Positions 1 through 7,327 are shown, counted from the stretch's first letter. The stretch is DNA of 12,114 bases from Legionellaceae bacterium (GCA_030696465.1 JAUYSE010000127.1:1-12114), one strand, 5' to 3'. Translations and numbers: made by a program. The notes: generated by a model from the sequence alone, not told the origin.

Positions 1-938
1 AACAAACCGACCCCTATCTACAATATATCCTCATGAATATACGCAGTAAAATACTCGAGGGCTTTGCTTTCGCAGATGCTTTACGTGAGTTTCCTAAAAG
101 TTTTCCCGAAGTATATTGTGCCAGTATTGCTGCCGGCGAACACACTGGTAAGCTAGATATAATTCTAAACAAACTGGCTGAGTATATTGAAAATCAGGAG
201 CAAATTAGACAAAAAATAAAAAATGCATTAATATATCCCCTGGTGATGATTGTCGTTTCTTGTTCCATCATTGGCTTTTTATTAACCTACGTTGTTCCTA
301 AAATGATTGAAGTTTTTGCGTCTAACGAACAAAGTTTACCTTTGGCGACTCGTATTCTTCTGCAGATTACTGCCGTTTTGTCGGCTGATGGCCTATTTAT
401 TCTGTTTTTTTTCTTATTGCTGGGTATCGCATTCTATCGCGCATTACGATATCCAAAATTTCAATGGCACGTGCACCGCCTCTTATTACGTCTGCCTTTT
501 TTTGCCTATTTACAACGTACTATTTATGTCGCACGCTACATCCATACTTTCAGTATCTTGTTCGGGGCCAGCGTCCCTATTTTAGATACTATGCGTGTAT
601 CGACAAAAATGATTAACAATCGATACCTACGAAAACCATTTGAAGATGCTATGCTACGCGTGCAAGAAGGAATCTCTATCTATACTGCCTTACGAGATAC
701 ACGCGCACTCACTCCGATGACAGAGCACATGATTGCCAGTGGTGAAAAAAGTGGTCAACTCAGTAATATGATGGAACGTGCCGCAGCTCATTTAGAACAA
801 GAAGTAGATCGTATTATTAATACCAGTTTGAATCTCTTAGAACCATTGATCATCGTCCTCATGGGAGCGATGGTTCTTTTTATTGTCTTAGCAACCCTGC
901 TACCCATTTTCTCTATGGAACAATTGGTCAGCGGATAA
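1..938 (+). CDS. gspF: Type II secretion inner-membrane platform protein GspF (5' end missing)
   Basis: GspF is the polytopic inner-membrane platform protein of the type II secretion system; it works with the GspE ATPase and GspL/M to drive pseudopilus assembly. The reading frame is already open at base 3, so the first ATG (33) is internal; about 311 codons are visible of a family that is usually about 400 residues. Seen: the end of the first T2SSF domain (FAFADALREFP, AAGEHTGKLD), a membrane segment after NALIYP, a second around GLFILFFFLLL, the second T2SSF domain with the matching IASGEKSGQLSNMMERAA motif, and a last membrane segment ending LLPIFSMEQLV. The duplicated AGE-x-GxL motif and the C-terminus are typical of GspF rather than PilC. 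It heads the visible operon; the gspG ribosome binding site overlaps its stop codon. Recognition is firm; only the N-terminus is absent. Confidence 0.95.
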   Translation, partial: QTDPYLQYILMNIRSKILEGFAFADALREFPKSFPEVYCASIAAGEHTGKLDIILNKLAEYIENQEQIRQKIKNALIYPLVMIVVSCSIIGFLLTYVVPKMIEVFASNEQSLPLATRILLQITAVLSADGLFILFFFLLLGIAFYRALRYPKFQWHVHRLLLRLPFFAYLQRTIYVARYIHTFSILFGASVPILDTMRVSTKMINNRYLRKPFEDAMLRVQEGISIYTALRDTRALTPMTEHMIASGEKSGQLSNMMERAAAHLEQEVDRIINTSLNLLEPLIIVLMGAMVLFIVLATLLPIFSMEQLVSG

Positions 939-949
939 AGGAGTCCTAT

Positions 950-1354
950 ATGCAGCAGTCACGGGGTTTTTCACTTATAGAAATTATGGTAGTTATTGTT
1001 ATTCTCGGGATTTTAGCCTCTTTGGTCGTTCCAAAAATCATGTCGCGTCCCGAGGAAGCACGTTTGGTGAAAGCCAAACAAGATATTCAATCCATTCAAA
1101 ATGCCTTAGATCTCTATCGCTTAGATAATGGTAGCTATCCTAGTTCAGAGCAAGGCCTAAACGCTTTAGTCCATCAACCAGATAGTGATCCTGTTCCACA
1201 AAATTGGCAACCTTATTTGAAAAGTATCCCTAAAGATCCTTGGGGACACAATTATACTTATGCGAATCCAGGAGAGCATGGAGAAGTAGATGTCTACACT
1301 GAGGCGCCCCGTCACAACCAATCCTCACTGATTATTGGAAATTGGGAATCATGA
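950..1354 (+). CDS. gspG: Major pseudopilin GspG
   Basis: GspG is the major subunit of the type II secretion pseudopilus. Seen: a short basic leader, MQQSRG, followed by the prepilin peptidase site G6|F7-SLIE with Glu at mature position 5, then a hydrophobic assembly helix. The middle carries the family signatures NALDLYRLDNGSYPSSEQGL and PKDPWGHNY, then GEHGEVDVY. A strong Shine-Dalgarno AAAGGAG (937-943) sits 6 nt before the ATG and overlaps the gspF stop. The protein ends IGNWES, as GspG proteins usually do, but the loop between DVY and IGNW, which in canonical GspG reads roughly GAD-x-GGEG-x-ADIGNW and binds calcium, is short here and lacks the usual Asp and Gly residues. The stop overlaps the gspH start (ATGA). 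Identity is secure; calcium binding is uncertain. Confidence 0.96.
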   Translation: MQQSRGFSLIEIMVVIVILGILASLVVPKIMSRPEEARLVKAKQDIQSIQNALDLYRLDNGSYPSSEQGLNALVHQPDSDPVPQNWQPYLKSIPKDPWGHNYTYANPGEHGEVDVYTEAPRHNQSSLIIGNWES

Positions 1355-1806
1355 TTTCTCGCAATCGCGGGTATACCTTGATAGAAATATTAGTCGTCAT
1401 CGTTATTGTAGGAATTCTTGCCCGCATGAGTCTCTCTGTATGGGGCGACTTTGGTAAAAGTCGGCAAATTAAGGCCGAGTCACAACGCTTACTACAATAT
1501 ATTCGATATCTACGACACCGCGCCGTTCTCACCAGCGAAACACTAGGCATTCGACTCAATCCTCATGGATACAGCACCTATCATTACCAACAAAAATGGC
1601 TTGCAATACCCTCCTCTTCTTTGCTCAAAAAACAGACTTTCCCATCCTCTATTTTTATTCGTACGGTGACAAAAAAAACGTCCTCCAAAACATTACAACC
1701 AGATATTATCATTTATCCTTCGGGAGAAACTTCACAATTTAATATTATATTGGGTACTGCCCAACATCCGGATATTGCCCACTTAAAAGATAGGGATATC
1801 CAATGA
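1351..1806 (+). CDS. gspH: Minor pseudopilin GspH
   Basis: Minor pseudopilin of the type II secretion pseudopilus. Start chosen at ATG 1351, which overlaps the gspG stop as ATGA; an in-frame TTG at 1342 would add only three residues. The leader MISRNRG is followed by G7|Y8-TLIEILVVIVIVGILA, a prepilin cleavage site with Tyr instead of the usual Phe at mature position 1 and Glu at position 5. The rest fits the GspH/FimT pattern: a helix with ESQRLLQYIRYLRHRAV, then a poorly conserved beta-rich part with YPSGETSQF near the C-terminus, where GspH proteins carry an F-x-P-x-G-x-x-x-x-F motif. Its position between gspG and gspI supports GspH. The stop overlaps the gspI start in another ATGA, so translation is probably coupled. 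The C-terminal half is divergent. Confidence 0.9.
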   Translation: MISRNRGYTLIEILVVIVIVGILARMSLSVWGDFGKSRQIKAESQRLLQYIRYLRHRAVLTSETLGIRLNPHGYSTYHYQQKWLAIPSSSLLKKQTFPSSIFIRTVTKKTSSKTLQPDIIIYPSGETSQFNIILGTAQHPDIAHLKDRDIQ

Positions 1807-2180
1807 GCACCTCACCCGCTGTGCCAAAAAACGGATTCACGCTGATTGAGGTTTTGCTCGCACTGAGTGTCATTGCTATCGCCATTGCTGCCTTATTGTT
1901 TGCCGAGGGACAAAATATTCGCTATACCGAACGCATAGAAAATAAGCTCATGCAACACTGGGTTGCGATGCAAGCACTTGCAAAATTTAAAATTTATGGA
2001 CATCCGAAAGCATGGCAAAGCCCTGTCACAGAAGAAATGCGTTTTTTTGATCACAGCTGGTATTGGCGAGCTTATCCTAAAGCAGGCCCCTACTCGAACA
2101 CACTGCGCATCGACATATCCGTCAGTCGAAATATTCAGGGACCATTTACTCCAACGCTTACGACATTCCAACCTTTATGA
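1803..2180 (+). CDS. gspI: Minor pseudopilin GspI
   Basis: Minor pseudopilin that, with GspJ and GspK, forms the tip complex starting pseudopilus assembly in characterised systems. Seen: leader MSTSPAVPKNG with cleavage at G11|F12, then TLIEVLLALSVIAIAIAALL with Glu at mature position 5. The length (125 residues) is usual for GspI, and the NKLMQHWVAMQALAKFKIYG segment corresponds to the family's conserved stretch with an Ala-x-x-Asn/Ala pattern after the first helix. The start overlaps the gspH stop by ATGA, and the stop overlaps the gspJ start by ATGA. No promoter or gap separates it from its neighbours, so it belongs to the same transcript. Confidence 0.92.
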   Translation: MSTSPAVPKNGFTLIEVLLALSVIAIAIAALLFAEGQNIRYTERIENKLMQHWVAMQALAKFKIYGHPKAWQSPVTEEMRFFDHSWYWRAYPKAGPYSNTLRIDISVSRNIQGPFTPTLTTFQPL

Positions 2181-2788
2181 AAAAAAAACAGAGCGCATTT
2201 ACCTTGATAGAACTACTGATTGCACTCAGTATACTGGCAATTATGGCAACCCTAGGGATCGGAGTACTTTACCATAGCACCGTCGCTCAAGGACGTGTAC
2301 GCCAGCACCTGGATGAACTGCAAAAATTATCCTATGCCATCAGTCGACTCCAACAAGATACTGAGCAAATCACTGATCGTAGTATACGCGCAGAAAACTA
2401 TCGGGTTTTTCCTGCATTTATAGGGCAAGCTCACTATATGGAGTTTACGCGAGGCGGAAGCAGTAATCCAGGTTATATTCTCCGTCAAAGTAGTCTAGAG
2501 CGTATCGCTTTTTTCTGTAAAAATCATACCTTATGGCGCCGACGGTTCTTACGTCTCGATCCGATCTCTCGCAATGATAGTCATGACGAAGCGTTACTGA
2601 AGGGACTACAAACCTGTCAATTTCATTATCTTTCCCATCAATTACAAAATTTAGATATTTGGCGTGCGCAAGCAAGAACACTGCATCAACGTCCGGAGCC
2701 TTTGCCAAAAGCCATCCTTTTAGAAATGCACAGCCCAAAAGGCAAGCTCTCTTTATGGTTTCCTCTACATGCGATATCTCATGCCTAA
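2177..2788 (+). CDS. gspJ: Minor pseudopilin GspJ with Ala at the -1 cleavage position
   Basis: Minor pseudopilin, partner of GspI and GspK in the pseudopilus tip complex. The leader MKKKQSA is followed by F8-TLIELLIALSILAIMATLGI, with the usual Phe at +1 and Glu at +5, but the residue before the cut is Ala (codon GCA, 2195-2197) instead of the nearly invariant Gly. Later, the motif PGYILRQSSLERIAFFCKNHTLWRRRF matches the GspJ region where a Leu-x-R-V-x-Y strand is followed by LxRRxW. At 203 residues it is of normal length. The gene is intact, with ATGA coupling to gspI and overlap with gspK. The unusual -1 residue is read directly from the sequence; whether cleavage is slower or still efficient cannot be told. 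Confidence 0.92.
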   Translation: MKKKQSAFTLIELLIALSILAIMATLGIGVLYHSTVAQGRVRQHLDELQKLSYAISRLQQDTEQITDRSIRAENYRVFPAFIGQAHYMEFTRGGSSNPGYILRQSSLERIAFFCKNHTLWRRRFLRLDPISRNDSHDEALLKGLQTCQFHYLSHQLQNLDIWRAQARTLHQRPEPLPKAILLEMHSPKGKLSLWFPLHAISHA

Positions 2789-3734
2789 GCCTAAATTGAA
2801 TAGACGCGCCGCAAAATCCTTATCTACAGGAAGTGCGCTTATTGCGGCACTGTTTCTCATGACTATCATGGCCATCATCGCAACCGCTATGACGCAGCAA
2901 GTGCGTATAGCGAACGGTACCGCCGAGCTCATCGTGCACTATGATCAACTGTATTTGGCCAGTGACTTGGTTCCTTTATGGGCGACAAGAATTCTGCAAA
3001 AAAATAAACGTTGGTTCAGTCATTCTTCACAACATGCAAACCGTATCAAGAAATTTCCCAAAAATTTACAAAAACTTATCCCCGGAATACGCGTTCAGGC
3101 AAACATTTATGATCTACAAGCGCTGTTCAATCTCAATAATCTCGATGATGGTTTATATATTCCCACTTTTATCCGCCTCGTAGAAACCAACGCCCCTGGA
3201 TTCACCGAAAAAAACACTGAACGCCTACTCAGCTCTACCATAGAATGGATAACCCCCTTAGATTTAAATACGGGTCGTAGTGATCCGGCTCACTTTTACC
3301 AGCAATTACAACCGCCCTACTTAGCGGCACACCAATTCATGCAAAGTCCCTCAGAGCTACGTCTCGTTTGGGGCGCAAATGCCAATATTTTACAAAAACT
3401 GAGCCCGCTACTTACCGCTCTCCCTGAAAAAACAAAGATTAATTTAAATACGGCGAGTCCGGCCCTACTACAATCCCTAGGAAAAGGCCTAAACGCTGAA
3501 GAAGTGGATGAAATTTTGCAAGCACGAAAAGCTCATGGCATTGTATCTTTAGAGAGTATCAACGCGCTCTTACACAACTTTGGAATTCTGCCCGACTCCG
3601 TCACCTTAAAAAGCAATTATTTTCTGGTACAAATCAAGGTGAGTGACCGAATGTTGACGCTTAATAGAAATATTATTTTCAAGTATGCGGGAAAACAGCC
3701 TCTCATGAAAATATATGATGCGAGCAGTTTATAA
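2769..3734 (+). CDS. gspK: Minor pseudopilin GspK (tip subunit)
   Basis: GspK is the large minor pseudopilin that caps the pseudopilus. Seen: a long basic leader ending STG, with the probable cut at G21|S22-ALIAALFLMTIMAIIATAM. As usual in GspK, the Glu at mature position 5 is absent, in line with its place at the tip. The large periplasmic part contains DLQALFNLNNL, an EWITPLDLN segment in the insert region, and a C-terminal helix-hairpin-helix-like stretch INLNTASPALLQSLGKGL (near residue 224), all family hallmarks. The ATG at 2769 lies inside gspJ (20-bp overlap); ATG 2781 in the same frame is an alternative giving a 17-residue leader. Neither has a clear Shine-Dalgarno, so coupling to gspJ is likely. 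No gspL or gspM follows, and no convincing terminator hairpin was seen in the 61 bp before the convergent yciB. Confidence 0.93.
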   Translation: MRYLMPKPKLNRRAAKSLSTGSALIAALFLMTIMAIIATAMTQQVRIANGTAELIVHYDQLYLASDLVPLWATRILQKNKRWFSHSSQHANRIKKFPKNLQKLIPGIRVQANIYDLQALFNLNNLDDGLYIPTFIRLVETNAPGFTEKNTERLLSSTIEWITPLDLNTGRSDPAHFYQQLQPPYLAAHQFMQSPSELRLVWGANANILQKLSPLLTALPEKTKINLNTASPALLQSLGKGLNAEEVDEILQARKAHGIVSLESINALLHNFGILPDSVTLKSNYFLVQIKVSDRMLTLNRNIIFKYAGKQPLMKIYDASSL

Positions 3735-3795
3735 GCAAGAATTCCCGCCTTAGAATGTTAGTGGTACCCTGGCTTTTCTCGGATAAGGAGCTTTT

Positions 3796-4350
3796 TTATA
3801 AGGGATTTTTTTCTATATTATCATCTGCCACAAAATGCCGCGTGAGATACATGGCTTGTAATAAAACAAATACCACGGTCAAACCGACACCTCCAAATAA
3901 TTTGAACAATACCCAAGTATCTGTACTGTAACAGTAGGCTATATACACATTTAAAAGACCCATAAGCCCAAAAAAAAGTGCCCATGCAGTATTTAAACGA
4001 AACCATATTTCCTGAGGCAAAACAATGTTTTCTTCCATCATTTTTTGAATAATGGGTTTACGACCAATCCAACGCGAGCCGGCGATCAAAAGTGCCATAC
4101 ACCAGTAAATGCCAGTGGGCTTCCATTTTACAAACCAGGGATTATGGAACCATAAAGTAGCCCCACCTAATACCAATATCATTAAAAATCCAGCCAAATG
4201 CATGGTTTCAATACGCTGATTTTTAATGCGATGATACAATAGCTGAAAAAAAGACGTCGCAATCGCCAAAGCTGTTGCTTTATATATTCCAAGACACTTA
4301 TACGCTATGAAAAAAATCATCATAGGGAAGAAATCAAATAATAAACGCAT
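3796..4350 (-). CDS. yciB: Inner-membrane septation / envelope protein YciB
   Basis: YciB (IspA/intracellular septation protein A family) is a small polytopic inner-membrane protein involved in cell envelope integrity and division. The start at 4350 gives MRLLFDFFPMMIFFIAYK, matching the family opening (M-K-x-L-x-D-x-x-P), and a 184-residue protein, the usual size. An ATG at 4377 in frame would add nine residues unlike the family; the 4350 ATG has an AGGTG ribosome site 7 nt upstream. Further hallmarks are the ATALAIA helix, IQKMMEENIVLPQEIWFRLNTAWALFFGLMGLLNVYIA, and a C-terminal membrane segment with GVGLTVVFVLLQAMYLTRH. About five membrane segments are visible. It converges with gspK and is transcribed separately; the link with secretion is positional only. 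Confidence 0.95.
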   Translation of the reverse strand: MRLLFDFFPMMIFFIAYKCLGIYKATALAIATSFFQLLYHRIKNQRIETMHLAGFLMILVLGGATLWFHNPWFVKWKPTGIYWCMALLIAGSRWIGRKPIIQKMMEENIVLPQEIWFRLNTAWALFFGLMGLLNVYIAYCYSTDTWVLFKLFGGVGLTVVFVLLQAMYLTRHFVADDNIEKNPL

Positions 4351-4385
4351 CGTATAACACCTATATTGGAGACACAACTGCGTCT

Positions 4386-4391
4386 ATTATA
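4386..4391 (-). promoter_or_regulatory. Probable -10 box of the yciB promoter
   Basis: On the minus strand a perfect TATAAT lies 36 bp upstream of the chosen yciB start, which would give a short leader of about 30 nt carrying the AGGTG ribosome site. No good -35 hexamer is found at 16-18 bp, so the call rests on the -10 match and its position. Confidence 0.45.
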
Positions 4392-4442
4392 CTCCATTTT
4401 CTTAGAAACGAGCTAGAAATAACTTTTTATTCAAAAATCCCC

Positions 4443-4498
4443 GACTCATTTAACCTATTCTATACTGAGGGGTAGGATGAGATATGAGGTCTTTTTTT
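4443..4498 (+). terminator. Two-tier hairpin followed by a T7 run (possible terminator)
   Basis: GACTCAT (4443-4449) can pair with ATGAGGTC (4484-4491, one bulged G), directly followed by seven T (4492-4498). Inside, CCTATTC (4454-4460) can pair with GGGTAGG (4470-4476, two G-T pairs). The layout suits a plus-strand intrinsic terminator, but no plus-strand gene precedes it between gspK and the tRNA. It could end read-through from gspK or an unrecognised small transcript, or be chance. Confidence 0.3.
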
Positions 4499-4539
4499 GT
4501 TCATCATATTCGTTTGCCCCGACACTCTTATCAAAAACC

Positions 4540-4568
4540 TTGTGGATCCTTAAAGAACTCGCTAGACT
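4540..4568 (+). promoter_or_regulatory. Probable promoter of tRNA-Arg
   Basis: TTGTGG (4540-4545) and TAGACT (4563-4568) are separated by 17 bp, followed by a GC-rich TTCCGCTG discriminator, and would start transcription a few bases before the tRNA 5' end at 4579. Each hexamer matches consensus at four of six positions. The position is apt for a stable-RNA promoter; strength is unknown. Confidence 0.5.
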
Positions 4569-4578
4569 TCCGCTGTGT

Positions 4579-4655
4579 GTCCCGGTGGCGCAGCAGGATA
4601 GCGCGGCCCCCTCCTAAGGGGCAGGTCGCAGGTTCGAATCCTGCCCGGGACACCA
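4579..4655 (+). tRNA. tRNA-Arg (anticodon CCT) with encoded CCA
   Basis: A complete cloverleaf can be drawn by hand. The acceptor stem is GTCCCGG (4579-4585) with CCGGGAC (4645-4651), then discriminator A and CCA (4653-4655). The D stem is GCGC (4588-4591) with GCGC (4601-4604). The anticodon stem is GCCCC with GGGGC around the loop CTCCTAA, giving anticodon CCT at 4613-4615 for the AGG codon. The T stem is GCAGG with CCTGC around TTCGAAT. All stems pair fully. tRNA-Arg(CCU) genes are known insertion sites of tyrosine-integrase elements, and the sequence character changes just downstream. The tRNA itself is intact. Confidence 0.98.
4633..4655 (+). other. Candidate element attachment site (tRNA 3' end)
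   Basis: The T-loop-to-CCA part of the tRNA is the usual core of attachment sites for tRNA-directed tyrosine integrases. Here it marks the boundary between operon-packed housekeeping genes and an AT-rich cargo region with phage-type proteins. No second copy was found within the window, and no integrase is visible, so this is an inference from context. Confidence 0.4.
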
Positions 4656-4680
4656 ATTAAATCAATGGGTTACGGATAAT

Positions 4681-4709
4681 TTGAGCATTAGCAAGGGTGA
4701 CCATATTAC
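4681..4709 (+). promoter_or_regulatory. Possible promoter for the 837-residue protein gene
   Basis: TTGAGC (4681-4686) and TATTAC (4704-4709) lie 17 bp apart, each with four of six consensus bases, about 75 bp before the start at 4782. The palindrome ATATCGATAT (4741-4750) and the CATAGGGGCCT element (4722-4732) lie in the resulting leader and could be regulatory. In such AT-rich sequence chance matches are common. Confidence 0.25.
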
Positions 4710-4721
4710 AATGGGTGCCTA

Positions 4722-4732
4722 CATAGGGGCCT
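4722..4732 (+). repeat. CATAGGGGCCT, copy 1 of a short direct repeat flanking the cargo gene
   Basis: This 11-bp GC-rich word occurs upstream of the 4782 gene and again at 7305-7315, just after its stop. Both copies are intergenic and in the same orientation. An 11-bp match alone can easily be chance in 12 kb; only the placement on both sides of one gene makes it notable. Confidence 0.35.
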
Positions 4733-4781
4733 ATAAATTAATATCGATATCAAAATTTAATTCTCTGGTATAGGACAAATA

Positions 4782-7295
4782 ATGCCTTCTGGAACCATTA
4801 AAATATCGCTAAGACCTCTAAAATTAGCCTTTTTAGTCCATCCTTCAAATACCAAGGCTTTGCTTAAAATTATACAAATCAATTCGTTTTTATGGGGAGG
4901 AACCTATAATCCCATAATACCTGCCCTTATACAAAAACCAAGATATTGGGATCCGGTTTTTCCATTCAAAGCACAGAATATTATTGATGGCTATATTGAT
5001 GCATATAATCCAGATATTGTTGTGTACTGCGATGAATCAGCAAATAGATTCAAAATAAAGGATCAAACCTTAATTCAATTAAATGAATTACTACCTAATG
5101 CTGAAGATAAGCATAATACTGAATTCGGTATAAATCTGCTCAATGTTCTAAGAAAATATTATTTAGAAGAAGGACGATTCTTACAAAAGGAACCTTTTAA
5201 TATAATTATTCCTGAAATTAAACATGGTAAGTATGAATTATTTTTATCATCCATTTTTGGTAAGCTACCTCAAAATATTGATGATGTTTTAAAAAAAAAT
5301 GTAGATGACAAACTTGAAATCATGCGCCCTCAATGTGCATTTGATGATTATATCCAGTTTTTTAAACCCGTTAACTTATATCCAACAAAAATATCTCGAT
5401 TATATACCAGCAATAATAACCGCCCTACTTTGAACGCGCGAAATTTTATTTTTTTTATGGATTCTACGAGCAATATTGATATTGTTGACTATTGGAATCT
5501 AAGGGCTATTGGCTGCAACATTATTCCAATTTCAAAACAGCTTTCTAATATGCCTGATTTAATTCAATTTTCTCAAAACTTCATCCAAGAAAATTATTTT
5601 CCTTCTCAACATGGGAGAAACCCAGCGAATGAAGTTAGCATTATTAAAAGTCGCAAGGTACATCAGGATGAGGTTACAAGTTTTTATAAAAAAATATCAA
5701 ATGATCTTATTAAAGAAAAATATTTACTACAGCCTTGGTATCCAAAAATTTGGGATGCTAGAGCCAGAGAAACTGAAAAAATAATGTGTTGTAAATTAGA
5801 AACCAAAACAAAAGTAATTGAGATTTCCAACCAAAAGGAGATATCACTTGAAACCATCTCTCCCGATCTTATAAATCAATATGACTACAATGGAAATCCC
5901 AAATTTGCGAATGAAATTAACTTAAATATTAGAGATGATAATGGTGAAATATTTAGCCAAGTCATTCCTAATGGCAACAGTGAATTAGCACGATTATTCA
6001 TTCCCTTCGGCTTAAAATGGCGTTGTGGGAATGGCGTTTTAGTTAATCTATCTACAAACTCCAATGTTAATTACACACTTATATTCCCTGAAGCACACAC
6101 TGTTTTTTCTGCTTGGCTACGGTCGCTTGGATTTGATTCTCAATTATCGTCTGCTGGACTGCTAGCCAAAAGCATCTTTAAACAACTTAAAGGTATTTGG
6201 GGAGTGGAACTATTAGCTAATAAGGAAATTTTAAGTCTTCTTGATAAAATGAGTGGAGGGAGAACTAATCTTGATCGATTATCCGGTGCATTAAAAGATG
6301 AATTTAAACATTTAGGACAGGATATCCTGACAAAAAATGAAATAAGTACATTAATTGAAAAGCATGTGTGGGTTTTATCAGAAAGTGAAAATTCCGGCAT
6401 AAAACATCAAGCACTAATAGCGACTTTAAATAAAATAATTAAAAAAGAGGGGAAGCATTTTACAGCGGATATATACTTAAAAAACCTTATAGATGCAAAT
6501 ATCTTTCGCTTAGGAAAAGAAATTCAATGTTCTAATTGCCAAAGATTCTCTTGGTACCCATTAGATGCCCTGTCTTACTACTTAACATGCACAAAATGTA
6601 CAGAAAACTTTAGATTGCCACAAGAAAGCTGTAATGAAATTAAATGGTCTTATTACTCAGTTGGTTCACTGCGCCAACCGAGATATGCGGGAGGAGCTTA
6701 TTGTGTATTATTAGTAATGCGATTTTTTTCACAAACTTTAGACGCAACCATTACACCTTATTTAAGTTTTAATGCTAATTGTGGCGATAAAAAAATTGAA
6801 GCTGATCTTGCTATATTTTATCAAAAACGATTCAAGTCATCTGAAAATCATCTGGTATTTATAGAATCGAAATCTTTCAATTCAATTGAAAAAATAGACA
6901 TTGAAAGGATGCAGGTTATCGCCAATTTATTCCCTGGTTCAGTAATTGTTTTTGCTACGCTAAAAGATGAATTAAGTACTCAGGAAAAAAAACTTATTAA
7001 ACAATTTGTTAACTTTAACCGAAAACGCTGGAGTAAAGGTCAAAAAGAAACGCCTGTAGTCATACTAGGAGCAACTGAGCTATTTTGTAGTGGGCCGTCT
7101 CTATGTTCAGCATGGGAATCAAAAGGAGGAGCACATAAAGATTTTTCTAAAATGTATGATTATTCAAATTTAGAGGCTCTTAGTGACTACACATTAAAGA
7201 TATATCTTAATCTTCCCTCAGCGATGGAATTTGCTAGAGAAATAATCAATCCTCCCAATAATAAATCAATTATCAAAAATAATCAGTTAAGTTGA
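4782..7295 (+). CDS. Unrecognised 837-residue protein with zinc ribbon and PD-(D/E)XK-like nuclease signature
   Basis: I do not recognise this family by name. The start is supported by AGGA six nt upstream. The N-terminus (residues 11-80) opens with a beta-strand-like LKLAFLVHP and the striking motif LWGGTYNPIIP (37-47), followed by GYIDAYNPDIVVY. A long middle part has no clear motif until WRCGNGVLV. Around 583-606 four cysteines (C583, C586, C603, C606) form a CxxC-16-CxxC zinc ribbon. Beyond it, E673-A-D675 and, after a strand, VFIESK (E695, K697) give a PD-(D/E)XK-like nuclease pattern, followed by a strand with SVIVFATLKDEL. I infer a DNA- or RNA-cutting defence protein; nothing else in the sequence fixes its target. 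It is first in the island after the tRNA, AT-rich, and converges with the helicase-nuclease gene. No frameshift is visible. Confidence 0.85.
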   Translation: MPSGTIKISLRPLKLAFLVHPSNTKALLKIIQINSFLWGGTYNPIIPALIQKPRYWDPVFPFKAQNIIDGYIDAYNPDIVVYCDESANRFKIKDQTLIQLNELLPNAEDKHNTEFGINLLNVLRKYYLEEGRFLQKEPFNIIIPEIKHGKYELFLSSIFGKLPQNIDDVLKKNVDDKLEIMRPQCAFDDYIQFFKPVNLYPTKISRLYTSNNNRPTLNARNFIFFMDSTSNIDIVDYWNLRAIGCNIIPISKQLSNMPDLIQFSQNFIQENYFPSQHGRNPANEVSIIKSRKVHQDEVTSFYKKISNDLIKEKYLLQPWYPKIWDARARETEKIMCCKLETKTKVIEISNQKEISLETISPDLINQYDYNGNPKFANEINLNIRDDNGEIFSQVIPNGNSELARLFIPFGLKWRCGNGVLVNLSTNSNVNYTLIFPEAHTVFSAWLRSLGFDSQLSSAGLLAKSIFKQLKGIWGVELLANKEILSLLDKMSGGRTNLDRLSGALKDEFKHLGQDILTKNEISTLIEKHVWVLSESENSGIKHQALIATLNKIIKKEGKHFTADIYLKNLIDANIFRLGKEIQCSNCQRFSWYPLDALSYYLTCTKCTENFRLPQESCNEIKWSYYSVGSLRQPRYAGGAYCVLLVMRFFSQTLDATITPYLSFNANCGDKKIEADLAIFYQKRFKSSENHLVFIESKSFNSIEKIDIERMQVIANLFPGSVIVFATLKDELSTQEKKLIKQFVNFNRKRWSKGQKETPVVILGATELFCSGPSLCSAWESKGGAHKDFSKMYDYSNLEALSDYTLKIYLNLPSAMEFAREIINPPNNKSIIKNNQLS

Positions 7296-7304
7296 ATGAG
7301 CCAG

Positions 7305-7315
7305 CATAGGGGCCT
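7305..7315 (+). repeat. CATAGGGGCCT, copy 2 of the short direct repeat
   Basis: Second copy of the 11-bp word at 4722-4732, placed in the 32-bp gap between the two convergent genes. No terminator-like stem was found in this gap, so how the two converging transcripts end is unclear. Confidence 0.35.
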
Positions 7316-7327
7316 TTATCCCATAAT

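Noticed and set aside
1291..1345. Frameshift in gspG
   Set aside because: A shifted frame gives a vaguely canonical GAPSQP, but IGNW and the stop are in the original frame, so two compensating shifts would be needed.
1332..1559. Minus-strand open frame opposite the gspG-gspH junction
   Set aside because: It lies antisense to two well-recognised coupled pseudopilin genes.
3735..3795. Bidirectional terminator between gspK and yciB
   Set aside because: There are T runs, but I found no stem longer than about three pairs next to them.
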